A stretch of DNA of 16,894 nt from Planctomycetota bacterium. GTDB taxonomy: Bacteria > Planctomycetota > Phycisphaerae > Sedimentisphaerales > UBA12454. Position 1 is the first letter of the stretch; each line of letters starts with the position of its first letter. Below, in pieces: positions 5,960-13,448 of the stretch. Position numbers and translations under genes: made by a program. The stretch covers positions 1-16,894 of the forward strand of contig JAHJUV010000072.1 of assembly GCA_018828825.1 (NCBI GenBank), in the 5' to 3' direction. A model generated the notes under the pieces. The model was not told where the DNA came from, did not search any database, and worked only from the letters and a program-made list of their open reading frames with translations.

Positions 5960-8812
5960 ATGCAGAAATCGATAAAAATAGCCGGTGCCTGTCAGCACAA
6001 CCTCAAGAACATAAGCGTCGAAATTCCGCGCGACAAGTTCGTCGTTATCACCGGCATCAGCGGCTCTGGCAAAAGCTCCCTCGCTTTCGATACAATTTAT
6101 GCCGAGGGCCAGCGAAAATATGTCGAATCTTTAAGCGCATATGCCCGGCAGTTTCTCGAACAGATGCAAAAGCCCGAAGTCGAATACATCGAAGGCCTGC
6201 CGCCGACTATTGCAATTGAGCAGCGAAGCGCAGCCAGCAATCCGCGCTCGACCGTCGCCACGACAACCGAAATCTATGATTACTGCAGAGTCCTTTTCGC
6301 AAGGGCAGGCATACCTCACTGTTGGGTTTGCGGAAGGGAAATTTCCAGCCAATATTCAACACAAATCGTCGACAGCATAATGTCTCTGCCTGTGGATACG
6401 AAGGCCCAGATTTGCGCACCACTTGTCCGCGGCCAGAAAGGCGAGCACAAGGAAATATTCGTAAAAATCCAGAGAGAAGGTTTTGTCCGCGTCCGCATCG
6501 ACGGCGCCGTCTGCGACATCAAGAATCTGCCCAAACTGGACAAAAACAAAAAACACGACATCGCCGCCGTTGTTGACAGGCTCATTATAAAAGATACCGT
6601 CAGAATTCGTCTTGCCGATTCCATCGAAGCGGCACTAAAGCTCGGCGAAAGCCTTGTCTTCGTTATGGTTCAGGAGCCGACCAACGACAAGCAGAACGGC
6701 GGCAACGGCCGGTGGCACGACCTTATATTTAGCGAAAAATTCGCCTGCGAGAAACATCCGCAAGCCTCTCTTGCCGAGCTTTCGCCCAGGCTCTTCAGTT
6801 TTAACAGTCCTTACGGCGCCTGCCAGAGCTGCGACGGCCTGGGCACAATACTCGAATTTGACGAAGACCTTATCGTTTCCGACAGGAATCTTTCCCTCGA
6901 AAACGGCGCAATTGATGCCTGGCGAAAAGGCGGTAAAAGAATGAACATCTTTTACAGCAGGATGATTCTTCGCTTCTGCAGGGATTTTGGTATCAGCAAA
7001 GCGATGCCTTTCGCCAAAATCCCCGCTGCTATAAGAAAAATCCTTATGCACGGCACAGCCGACGATGACGAGAAAAAATACGATATATATTTCGAAGGCG
7101 TTATCCCCAATCTCGACAAGCGTTGGAAAAACACCTCCAGCGAATATGTCAAGGCGAGACTGCACAGCTACCTTTCCGAACAACCCTGCAGAACCTGTCA
7201 CGGCGCAAGGCTACGCAAAGAAGCCGTCGCTGTCACTATCGGCGGGGAAAACATAAACCAGATTGCACAGATGAGCGTCGAAGATGCCCAGAAATTTTTT
7301 GGTGAACTCAAATTAGATGGAGAAAAAGCGATTATCGCCGTCCAGCCCCTGAAGGAAATAAAGGCAAGACTCAAATTCCTTATCGATGTCGGCCTGGGCT
7401 ATCTCACCCTCGACCGCAGAAGCGGAACTTTAAGCGGCGGCGAAGCCCAACGAATAAGGCTTGCCACACAGGTCGGCTCCGGCCTTGTCGGATGCTGTTA
7501 TGTCCTCGACGAGCCTACCATTGGCCTGCACAGACGGGACAACGACAGGCTGCTCGGCATATTGAGAAAACTTACCAATATCGGAAATACCGTTCTCGTC
7601 GTCGAGCACGATGAAGATGTCATTAAAAGCGCAGACCATATAATCGATATCGGTCCTGCCGCAGGCAGGCACGGCGGAGAAGTTGTCGCGCAAGGTTCTC
7701 TGCAGGACATCTGCTCGGCCCAACGCTCGATTACAGGCGATTATCTTTCCGGCAGAAAAAAAATCGAACTGCCCGCCAGAAGACGCAAAGCCAGAATGAG
7801 CCACTGCATCGAAGTCAAAGGCGCCTCCGAGAATAATCTTAAGGATATCGACGTAAAATTTCCGCTTGGCGTCTTTACCTGCGTCACTGGCGTCTCAGGC
7901 TCCGGAAAAAGCACGCTTGTTACCGAAATTCTTCTAAAAGGGCTCTGGAGAAAGCTGTATTACACTGGCGCAAAGCCCGGCAAACATAAAAACATCCTCG
8001 GCACAAGCCAGGTCGACAAGGTCATTGAAATCAACCAGTCGCCTATCGGCAAAACTCCCCGCAGCAATCCCGTAACTTACACCGGCGTCTTCGACCTTAT
8101 AAGACAGTTATTCGCGAAGACCCGCGAGGCCAGAATCAGAGGCTATACCGCCGGACGCTTCAGCTTCAACATAAAAGGCGGCAGATGCGAGCACTGCCAG
8201 GGTCAGGGCACCAAAAAAATAGAAATGCATTTTTTGCCCGATGTTTACGTCATCTGCCAGCAGTGTAAGGGCAGCAAATACAATCCCGAAACGCTTCAGG
8301 TTACATATAAGGGCAAATCTATTGCGGATGTCCTCGATATGAGAGTCGAGGACGCCCTGAAATTCTTCAGCAATTTCCCGAAAATCGTCCGCCTGCTCAA
8401 AACCTTAAACGATGTCGGCCTTGGCTATATGCAGCTCGGCCAGTCTTCGATCACTTTATCCGGCGGCGAAGCCCAAAGAGTCAAACTCTCCTCTGAACTC
8501 GGCAAAACCTCTACCGGCCATACTCTCTATCTTCTTGACGAGCCCACCACAGGTCTGCACTTTGCCGATATCCACAATTTGCTCAACGTCCTGCAGAGGC
8601 TCTGCGATTTGGGTAATACTGTCGTCGTAATTGAACATAACCTTGATGTTATCAAGCTGGCCGATTATATTATAGACCTCGGCCCGGAAGGTGGCCAGGC
8701 AGGCGGAAAAGTTATCGCCGCGGGCGCACCGGAAGAAATCCTGAAGGTAAAAAAGAGCCACACAGCCAAATATCTCGAGCGGTATCTTAACAACGGCGGA
8801 AAAAAGGATTGA
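5960..8812 (+). CDS. uvrA: Excinuclease ABC subunit A (UvrA)
   Basis: The 950-residue damage-recognition ATPase of nucleotide excision repair, which works with UvrB and UvrC. It has two ABC modules: Walker A at 32-40 (GISGSGKSS) and near 644 (GVSGSGKST), signatures LSGGEAQR at 491 and 833, and Walker B YVLDEPTIGLH and YLLDEPTTGLH. The C-terminal zinc finger is intact (C743, C746, C766, C769). The first finger reads C263-x2-H266 ... C288-x2-C291, with His where most UvrA have Cys. The start is ATG at 5960, backed by AAGGTGA 5 nt upstream and by the conserved IKIAGACQHNLKN. An in-frame TTG at 5876 would add 28 unlike residues and lies upstream of the -10 box. The gene is first in a likely operon; mtnA starts 2 nt after its stop. 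Confidence 0.97.
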   Translation: MQKSIKIAGACQHNLKNISVEIPRDKFVVITGISGSGKSSLAFDTIYAEGQRKYVESLSAYARQFLEQMQKPEVEYIEGLPPTIAIEQRSAASNPRSTVATTTEIYDYCRVLFARAGIPHCWVCGREISSQYSTQIVDSIMSLPVDTKAQICAPLVRGQKGEHKEIFVKIQREGFVRVRIDGAVCDIKNLPKLDKNKKHDIAAVVDRLIIKDTVRIRLADSIEAALKLGESLVFVMVQEPTNDKQNGGNGRWHDLIFSEKFACEKHPQASLAELSPRLFSFNSPYGACQSCDGLGTILEFDEDLIVSDRNLSLENGAIDAWRKGGKRMNIFYSRMILRFCRDFGISKAMPFAKIPAAIRKILMHGTADDDEKKYDIYFEGVIPNLDKRWKNTSSEYVKARLHSYLSEQPCRTCHGARLRKEAVAVTIGGENINQIAQMSVEDAQKFFGELKLDGEKAIIAVQPLKEIKARLKFLIDVGLGYLTLDRRSGTLSGGEAQRIRLATQVGSGLVGCCYVLDEPTIGLHRRDNDRLLGILRKLTNIGNTVLVVEHDEDVIKSADHIIDIGPAAGRHGGEVVAQGSLQDICSAQRSITGDYLSGRKKIELPARRRKARMSHCIEVKGASENNLKDIDVKFPLGVFTCVTGVSGSGKSTLVTEILLKGLWRKLYYTGAKPGKHKNILGTSQVDKVIEINQSPIGKTPRSNPVTYTGVFDLIRQLFAKTREARIRGYTAGRFSFNIKGGRCEHCQGQGTKKIEMHFLPDVYVICQQCKGSKYNPETLQVTYKGKSIADVLDMRVEDALKFFSNFPKIVRLLKTLNDVGLGYMQLGQSSITLSGGEAQRVKLSSELGKTSTGHTLYLLDEPTTGLHFADIHNLLNVLQRLCDLGNTVVVIEHNLDVIKLADYIIDLGPEGGQAGGKVIAAGAPEEILKVKKSHTAKYLERYLNNGGKKD

Positions 8813-8814
8813 TA

Positions 8815-9879
8815 GTGAAGAACTTTACGACCCTTCAATGGAAAGGCGGCATCGACGGGTGCCTCGAACTGACCGACCAGCGAAAACTTCCCGCACAGTT
8901 TATCACGATACAATGCAAAACTCCTGACGAATTATTTGACGCTATAAAAACCCTTGCCGTCAGGGGCGCCCCGGCGATAGGCGTCGCCGAAGGTTTCGGC
9001 GTTTGTCTGGCCGCTCGGCAAATCAAATCCTCCAAACTCTCCGATGCGGTAAAACTTATCGAAGAAAAAGCCGATTACCTTTCAAAATCAAGACCTACCG
9101 CCGTCAATCTTTTCTGGGCCCTTGAAAGAATGAAAAAAACCGCATGCGGTTTTGCGGTTAAAAATCCGAACGCTGCGATAGATGATTTAAAACAACGCCT
9201 GCTGGCCGAGGCTCAGAAAATCTACGATGAAGATGTACAGATGTGTCACAATATCGGCATCAACGGCGAAAAATTCGTTCCCGCTGGCGGGGCGGTTCTG
9301 ACCCACTGCAACGCGGGTGCTTTGGCGACCGCCGGCGACGGTACGGCTCTTGCCCCGGTATTTGAGGCGCAGAGAAAAGGTAAAAAATTCAAGGTCTATG
9401 TCGATGAAACAAGGCCGGTTTTACAGGGCGCAAGACTTACCGCATGGGAGCTTCACCAGGCAGGCATCGATGTTACGCTTATCTGTGACAATATGGCCGG
9501 TGTACTGATGAAAGAAGGCAAAGTAAACGCCGTCTTTGTCGGCGCTGACCGAATCGCCGCCAACGGTGATGCCGCAAACAAAATCGGAACCTACTCCCTC
9601 AGCATCCTTGCAAAAGAGCACAAAATACCCTTTTATGTCGCCGCTCCGTCGAGCACCTTTGATTTAAAATTAAAAGACGGCTCGCAAATCCCCATCGAAC
9701 AAAGAGAGCCGCACGAAGTCCTGAATTTTATGAATATTAAGACTGCACCCGAGGGCGTAAAAGTGTATAATCCTGCTTTCGACGTAACCCCTGCAAAAAA
9801 TATAACTGCAATAATCACGGAAAAAGGTATTGTTCAGTGTCCGACAGAAGAAAAAATCAAAAAAACGCTAAACTCCTGA
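8815..9879 (+). CDS. mtnA: S-methyl-5-thioribose-1-phosphate isomerase
   Basis: A 354-residue MtnA of the eIF2B-alpha-like isomerase family. It converts 5-methylthioribose 1-phosphate to the ribulose form in methionine salvage. Motifs are AVRGAPAIGVAEGFG, THCNAGALATAG with the catalytic C165, DETRPVLQGARLTAWEL, VGADRIAANGD with the catalytic D245, and GTYSLSILAKEHKIPFYVAAP. Both catalytic residues correspond to Cys160 and Asp240 of the Bacillus enzyme. I chose GTG at 8815, where AAAAAAGGA stands at the right distance (about 6 nt). The in-frame TTG at 8809 touches the AGGA itself and is less likely. The gene follows uvrA after 2 nt and is overlapped by the next gene by 43 nt. No other methionine-salvage gene is in view. 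Some members act on ribose 1,5-bisphosphate instead, but MtnA is the better fit. Confidence 0.94.
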   Translation: MKNFTTLQWKGGIDGCLELTDQRKLPAQFITIQCKTPDELFDAIKTLAVRGAPAIGVAEGFGVCLAARQIKSSKLSDAVKLIEEKADYLSKSRPTAVNLFWALERMKKTACGFAVKNPNAAIDDLKQRLLAEAQKIYDEDVQMCHNIGINGEKFVPAGGAVLTHCNAGALATAGDGTALAPVFEAQRKGKKFKVYVDETRPVLQGARLTAWELHQAGIDVTLICDNMAGVLMKEGKVNAVFVGADRIAANGDAANKIGTYSLSILAKEHKIPFYVAAPSSTFDLKLKDGSQIPIEQREPHEVLNFMNIKTAPEGVKVYNPAFDVTPAKNITAIITEKGIVQCPTEEKIKKTLNS

Positions 9880-11630
9880 AAGAAATTCCTTCTGTTCTGC
9901 CGCTGCTGCAGACAGAAGCAAGAGAAAAACGCGTCAATATTTTTCTATTCTGCCTGCTGCTTGCTTTCGGCGTCTATCAGGCCGTTATATATTGGGCCCA
10001 TCAGCCCGTGCCGCATTTCGACTTCAACTGTTTTGCTCAGACAGGACGCCAAATTCTAAATTTCCAGCCGATAAGTAGTTATAAGCGGGTACCGCTCACC
10101 GGAATCCTCCAGGTATTGCTCGGCCGCATCACTGGCGGAACTCACCCAGAGCTCACCGGCGGCTGGCTCCTCAATTCAATCGTCCATTCGCTCACAATCG
10201 TAATGTTTTGGCTGGCAGGAAGAAAACTCATCGGCCGAGGCGCCGTCTGGTTTGCGATTATCGCTATAATAAATCCTTTCGGCCTCCAATTGCTCACCGA
10301 AGCCATCGCAGAAACGCCGCTCCTGTTTTTTATATGGATAACATTCTATCTCATATTCATAAGGTCAAAGTGGGCATATTTGTTTGCCTCGCTTGCGACG
10401 ATGGTACGTTATGAATGTGCCGCTCTCATCCTCGGTGCTTTTGTCCTTGATATGATAGAGGGAAAAAACAAAAAAGAACGATGGTTGGCTTTCGGCTATT
10501 CCGCCCTCGCCTCGGTTCCGCTGGCCTTATGGATGCTCGGAACCGTACTCAGCAGCGACACTATGGGCGCCACGCACTACCTTAAAATATTCACAAAGGA
10601 ATACACCTCCCAGTTTGCCGAGGGCGTCCAGAACAGAATCGGCGTTACGAAACACCTTAACATTTTATGGCAGGTCGGCTTCTATCCGCTCCTTACTCCT
10701 TCCCCACAGGCCGGAAAATCTCTCGTAACTGCGATTTACACTGTAAGCAAAATTGCTGTTGCTGCCTCTTTCCTCTTCGGCGCGGTCTATGGACTATACA
10801 GGCGCCAGTGGAAAATACTTGTCCTGCTCATTTTCCTTCTGCCGTATTTCTGGGTACATTCCAAGTATCCTTATCCCATTCACAGGTATCACGCAACCAT
10901 CTTCGCGATAGTTATGCTGATTTGCATTTATGGCCTGTGCAGTTTCTGGAGCCTGATAAAGGACAGATTGCCCGCTCCGGCGATAATCCTCGCCCAGCTC
11001 GCCGCGACGATAACAGCGGTTATATGGATTCTTATCCTCGCCGGCTTCCTGCCGGAATTAACACCGATGAGCAGAGCCAGCGTCTCGCTGCCTTACGTTG
11101 CTATACTGGTTGTCTTTGTTGTCTTTATCGCCGAGTGCTTCATTTATAAAGTAATGCCCAAAGACTTTGTCGTTCTGACATTGATGATTTTGATGATTAT
11201 TTCCAGTCAGTTTATTGTCGCAGGTGTCCTCGGCAACGGCCAGCGCGATATAGAATTTAAGTATCTCGTTGACTGGTATCGCCAGAACGCAAAGCCCGGC
11301 GAAAAACTTGTTACCACTGTCCCGATTATCCTGCAAATAATGGCGCCCCAGTTCAAAGATAACTTTATCCACACAAATACCTTTGATGCCAACAGCCCGA
11401 CAGATTTTGTGAAGGAATGCTACCAAAGAAATATTACTTACGTCGCCTGGGACTCAAGGGAAGGCCTCGTCCCCACAGACCATTATTACAAATACTGGAA
11501 AATGGCAAATATCGCTCCTCTCGCCGTCGGCCGAGACATAGGTGCGTATCAGTTTATCACACAAATAAAGGTAAACCAGAGAAGATATATTAATCTCTAC
11601 CGCCTGCGATACCCGCCCCAGAAAAATTAG
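9837..11630 (+). CDS. Multi-pass membrane protein, GT-C-type glycosyltransferase-like
   Basis: A 597-residue integral membrane protein with a basic cytoplasmic N-terminus (1-33), about 12 hydrophobic segments (the first at about 34-53, the last ending near 455) and a soluble C-terminal domain of about 140 residues. Just after the first membrane segment comes PHFDFNCFAQTGRQIL and then YKRVPLTG. This loop with acidic residues, followed by a basic/proline segment, is the usual layout of GT-C enzymes of the PMT/ArnT/GT87 kind, which move sugars from polyprenyl-phosphate carriers onto targets outside the membrane. The exact family and substrate cannot be named. The start is GTG at 9837, inside mtnA, with AAGG 9 nt upstream and no better internal start before the first helix. 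The stop TAG interlocks with the stop of the convergent DPM1-like gene, a plausible supplier of its lipid-linked sugar. Confidence 0.75.
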   Translation: MSDRRKNQKNAKLLKEIPSVLPLLQTEAREKRVNIFLFCLLLAFGVYQAVIYWAHQPVPHFDFNCFAQTGRQILNFQPISSYKRVPLTGILQVLLGRITGGTHPELTGGWLLNSIVHSLTIVMFWLAGRKLIGRGAVWFAIIAIINPFGLQLLTEAIAETPLLFFIWITFYLIFIRSKWAYLFASLATMVRYECAALILGAFVLDMIEGKNKKERWLAFGYSALASVPLALWMLGTVLSSDTMGATHYLKIFTKEYTSQFAEGVQNRIGVTKHLNILWQVGFYPLLTPSPQAGKSLVTAIYTVSKIAVAASFLFGAVYGLYRRQWKILVLLIFLLPYFWVHSKYPYPIHRYHATIFAIVMLICIYGLCSFWSLIKDRLPAPAIILAQLAATITAVIWILILAGFLPELTPMSRASVSLPYVAILVVFVVFIAECFIYKVMPKDFVVLTLMILMIISSQFIVAGVLGNGQRDIEFKYLVDWYRQNAKPGEKLVTTVPIILQIMAPQFKDNFIHTNTFDANSPTDFVKECYQRNITYVAWDSREGLVPTDHYYKYWKMANIAPLAVGRDIGAYQFITQIKVNQRRYINLYRLRYPPQKN

Positions 11631-12385
11631 GCCTGTTTAAAAATATCGAAATTTTTCAATTTGAGTTTCTGAAGAACAAACTGAAGCATCGTCCACAATG
11701 TCAGCAGACCGTATCTTGTACTGCGTGAAAAATTAATGCTCGATGCCTCTTTGAAGTATCTGCACGGCACCGGAGCGTCTGCGATTTTGAATCCGAAATA
11801 TGCCGCCTGCGCAAGCATTTGCGAATCGAATACAAAATCATCTGAATTTTTGTGATATGGTATCTTCTCTAAAACCACCCGTTTGTAAACCCTGAATCCG
11901 CTGTGAAAATCAGCCAGGTTTTGCCCCAGTATAAGGTTCTCCGTGATAGTCAGCACTCTGTTTGCCAGGTATTTATACACCGGCATACCGGATTTTATCG
12001 TTTCTGCTCTTGTGCGTATTCTGCTGCCGAGCATAAAATCGCAAACCCCTGTCTTCAAGAACCCCAGAAAATATGGTATCAGCCTTCCATCGTACTGATA
12101 ATCGGGATGCAGCATAATGACAATGTCAGCTCCTTGTTTCAGTGCCGCATCGTAGCAGGTCTTCTGGTTTGCTCCGTACCCCCCGTTTTTCTCACGTCTG
12201 ATTACCGTCAGCCCCAGTTTTTCTGCAATCTCAACTGTATTGTCCCTGCTGCAATCGTCCACGAGGATAATATCTTTGCGGAACTGTTCTGGGATATCCC
12301 GAATCGTCGCCTCCACTGTCGCCGCGGCGTTGTACGCCGGCATAACTATTATGGTTTTGGGTGGATTATTGCTGTTTGTGTCCAA
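11627..12385 (-). CDS. GT2 glycosyltransferase, DPM1/polyprenyl-phosphate sugar transferase-like
   Basis: A 252-residue GT-A-fold enzyme of glycosyltransferase family 2. The nucleotide-sugar site is visible as IIVMPAYNAAATVE and ILVDDCSRDNT, followed by KNGGYGANQKTC. The usual metal-binding DxD segment reads LHPDYQYDG, a variant seen in DPM1-like bacterial proteins. The later DFHSGFRVY is also characteristic. Such enzymes move mannose or glucose from NDP-sugar to polyprenyl phosphate. The C-terminus has a hydrophobic stretch (YGLLTLWTMLQFVLQ) that could be membrane-bound, but there is no long multi-helix tail. The start is TTG at 12385 with GGGGA 10 nt upstream; the next ATG would remove the first beta strand. 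It lies 16 nt behind the NifU-type gene and ends against the convergent GT-C gene. Confidence 0.87.
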   Translation of the reverse strand: MDTNSNNPPKTIIVMPAYNAAATVEATIRDIPEQFRKDIILVDDCSRDNTVEIAEKLGLTVIRREKNGGYGANQKTCYDAALKQGADIVIMLHPDYQYDGRLIPYFLGFLKTGVCDFMLGSRIRTRAETIKSGMPVYKYLANRVLTITENLILGQNLADFHSGFRVYKRVVLEKIPYHKNSDDFVFDSQMLAQAAYFGFKIADAPVPCRYFKEASSINFSRSTRYGLLTLWTMLQFVLQKLKLKNFDIFKQA

Positions 12386-12401
12386 GGAAAAACCGTCCCC
12401 C

Positions 12402-12662
12402 TCATTTCATTGCGATAACTTCTTTAACTTCCGGCACACGCTGCTTAAGAAGTCTTTCGACCCCAATCTTCAGCGTCATAGCCGCGCTGGGACAGCCCTT
12501 GCAGGCGCCCTGCAAACGAACCTTCACTACATTGTCCTTGTCTATATCTACAAATTCTATATCGCCGCCGTCATTCTGCAGCATTGGACGGATACCATCG
12601 ATAACCTCAGAAACCCTGTCTTTTAACGTCTTGTTCTGACCGCAGCCGCAATTTTCACACAT
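12402..12662 (-). CDS. NifU-like C-terminal domain protein (Fe-S scaffold/carrier)
   Basis: An 86-residue stand-alone NifU C-terminal (Nfu) domain. The family signature is the C-K-G-C pair C54/C57 in LQGACKGCPSAAMTLK, which binds a [4Fe-4S] cluster at a dimer interface for transfer to apoproteins. Typical flanks are present: LQNDGGDIEFVDI before it and VERLLKQRVPEVKEV after. The N-terminus is unusual, MCENCGCGQ, adding three more cysteines (2, 5, 7) before the domain. The ATG at 12662 has AAGGAG 7 nt upstream. An in-frame GTG at 12668 would leave only 1 nt after that site and is rejected. A promoter-like box lies about 44 nt upstream, and the GT2 gene follows 16 nt downstream, an odd functional pairing. 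Confidence 0.9.
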   Translation of the reverse strand: MCENCGCGQNKTLKDRVSEVIDGIRPMLQNDGGDIEFVDIDKDNVVKVRLQGACKGCPSAAMTLKIGVERLLKQRVPEVKEVIAMK

Positions 12663-12705
12663 TCTCACACTCCTTATAATAAGCCTGAAATATTCTTAAA
12701 CACCC

Positions 12706-12714
12706 ATTATAACA
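12706..12714 (-). promoter_or_regulatory. Putative extended -10 promoter for the NifU-type gene
   Basis: Read on the minus strand the bases are TGTTATAAT, a perfect TATAAT with the extended TG one base upstream. A convincing -35 is not visible (CTGGCG at 18 nt is poor), which is tolerable for extended -10 promoters. Transcription would start near 12699, about 37 nt ahead of the ATG at 12662. Confidence 0.45.
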
Positions 12715-12799
12715 GCCTTTGCTCCCACCCGCCAGTTTATTATTACCCCCTCCGGGCCAATCATCTGTGCCACCTTTTTTTGGTATGCTCCCCGAAAAC

Positions 12800-12950
12800 T
12801 GTACCAATTAGAGTGAGAGTATAATCGATAAGTTTGGTATATTATTAAACTAAATTTAGGAGATTATACTTAATGAAGAAGCGTTACAGTGTCCCGAAGA
12901 TTGTGGTGGCTTGGCCACACCATAGGTGGAGAATTACCGGGAAATTATGA
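12800..12950 (+). mobile_element. Truncated insertion sequence, IS3-type 5' end with orfA remnant
   Basis: The 5' end of an insertion sequence with the rest deleted. A terminal-like TGTACCAATTAGAGTGAGAG at 12800-12819 is followed by a TATAAT box (12820-12825), a long inverted repeat and an AGGAGA ribosome binding site (12858-12863). An ATG follows at 12873. The frame reads MKKRYSVPKIV, matching the opening of IS3-family OrfA transposases, whose next residues are normally a helix-turn-helix. Here it runs instead into unrelated VAWPHHRWRITGKL and a stop at 12948-12950. The breakpoint is therefore close to 12905. I found no right inverted repeat and no orfB in the window. The identification rests on a short N-terminal match and the layout, so the exact IS group is uncertain. 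Confidence 0.6.
12819..12869 (+). repeat. Inverted repeat in the insertion-sequence leader
   Basis: GTATAATC (12819-12826) and GATTATAC (12862-12869) are perfect inverted copies. Inside them AGTTT (12831-12835) pairs with AAACT (12847-12851). The left arm contains the TATAAT box and the right arm begins within the AGGAGA ribosome binding site. Read-through RNA from outside would fold and hide the ribosome binding site, while RNA started from the internal -10 box would lack the left arm. This is the known logic by which IS10 and IS50 limit transposase made from outside promoters; applying it here is inference. Confidence 0.6.
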
Positions 12951-12952
12951 AA

Positions 12953-12982
12953 TTGACAAATATGCCAATTCTGTAATATACT
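12953..12982 (+). promoter_or_regulatory. Near-consensus sigma70 promoter
   Basis: TTGACA (12953-12958, 6/6) and TATACT (12977-12982, 5/6) are separated by 18 nt. Transcription would start near 12989, about 32 nt before the ATG at 13021 of the degraded methyltransferase gene. It is the strongest promoter-like sequence in the window and now seems to serve only a broken gene, firing towards the convergent polysaccharide cluster. Confidence 0.6.
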
Positions 12983-13020
12983 TACCTAACTATTTACTTC
13001 TTGGAATGAGAACTTAAAAG

Positions 13021-13365
13021 ATGAATCAAAACAAATTTTGGAAGACAAGGTCTGAGAAATACAACAATCTCAAATGGGTAAATGATGATTCTTATATAAG
13101 AGCGTTTATTCGAGCAGGCGGTTTTAAAAAAACTGATTTAGTTCTGGATGTGGGGACGGGTACCGGTGTAATTGTGCATGCCATCTCGCCATTAGTAAAA
13201 GAAGTTATCGGTCTGGATGTTTCTCGGGATATGCTGGAGCACAGCAACTGGAAAGATAATAAATATTTTATCAGGAGAGACATTCGTGAATCGATATTTC
13301 ATATCTCGAAGAGGATTTAACAGGACTGATGGAAAAATCTGGATTTGTCAAGATTAAGGCAGGGG
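13021..13365 (+). pseudogene. Class I SAM-dependent methyltransferase, internally deleted and frameshifted
   Basis: The first ~93 codons are the N-terminal half of a class I methyltransferase. They run from MNQNKFWKTRSEKY through the SAM-binding motif I LVLDVGTGTGVIV, then VIGLDVSRDMLEHS and FIRRDIRESIF. The frame then hits TAA at 13318-13320, giving only 99 residues where the family usually has 200 or more. Another frame opens at once: from about 13302 it reads YLEEDLTGLMEKSGFVKIK, the kind of helix-strand sequence found near the C-terminus of such enzymes (EDL..LM.KAGF). The simplest reading is a deletion of about 100 codons that left the two ends out of frame. Motifs II and III and the substrate pocket are gone, so it is almost surely inactive. 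A good promoter stands 32 nt upstream. Confidence 0.7.
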
Positions 13366-13448
13366 CGGGAAGAAACAAACAATTTACGTGGAAGAAAACG
13401 GCTGAGGAAGTTATAAAGGTTTATAGGAAATTAGCGGGCGGCTATTAG
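13366..13448 (+). pseudogene. Possible C-terminal fragment of a GT4-type glycosyltransferase
   Basis: In the same frame as the methyltransferase tail, the last ~27 codons read GRNKQFTWKKTAEEVIKVYRKL and end at TAG 13446-13448 (positions 13368 onward). The pattern 'A/N-K-x-F-T/S-W-x-K-T-A-x-E-x-x-x-V-Y' is the standard C-terminal helix of group 1 (GT4) glycosyltransferases, not of methyltransferases. It suggests that the tail of a lost glycosyltransferase gene has been joined to the methyltransferase relic. The fragment is short, so the family call is tentative. Its stop codon interlocks with that of the convergent GT8-like gene. Confidence 0.45.

Noticed and set aside
6635..7201. 188-codon minus-strand frame inside uvrA
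   Set aside because: It lies entirely within a well-conserved uvrA region and resembles no family; a shadow frame.
10667..11149. 160-codon plus-strand frame inside the GT-C gene
   Set aside because: Out-of-frame reading of a membrane-protein gene; no start site or family match.
11903..12418. 171-codon plus-strand frame opposite the DPM1-like gene
   Set aside because: Antisense of a clear GT2 gene; the composition is that of a shadow frame.
12901..12935. Hairpin GTGGC-TTG-GCCAC as a terminator
   Set aside because: The stem is only 5 bp and no T-run follows; it lies at the insertion-sequence breakpoint and is probably accidental.
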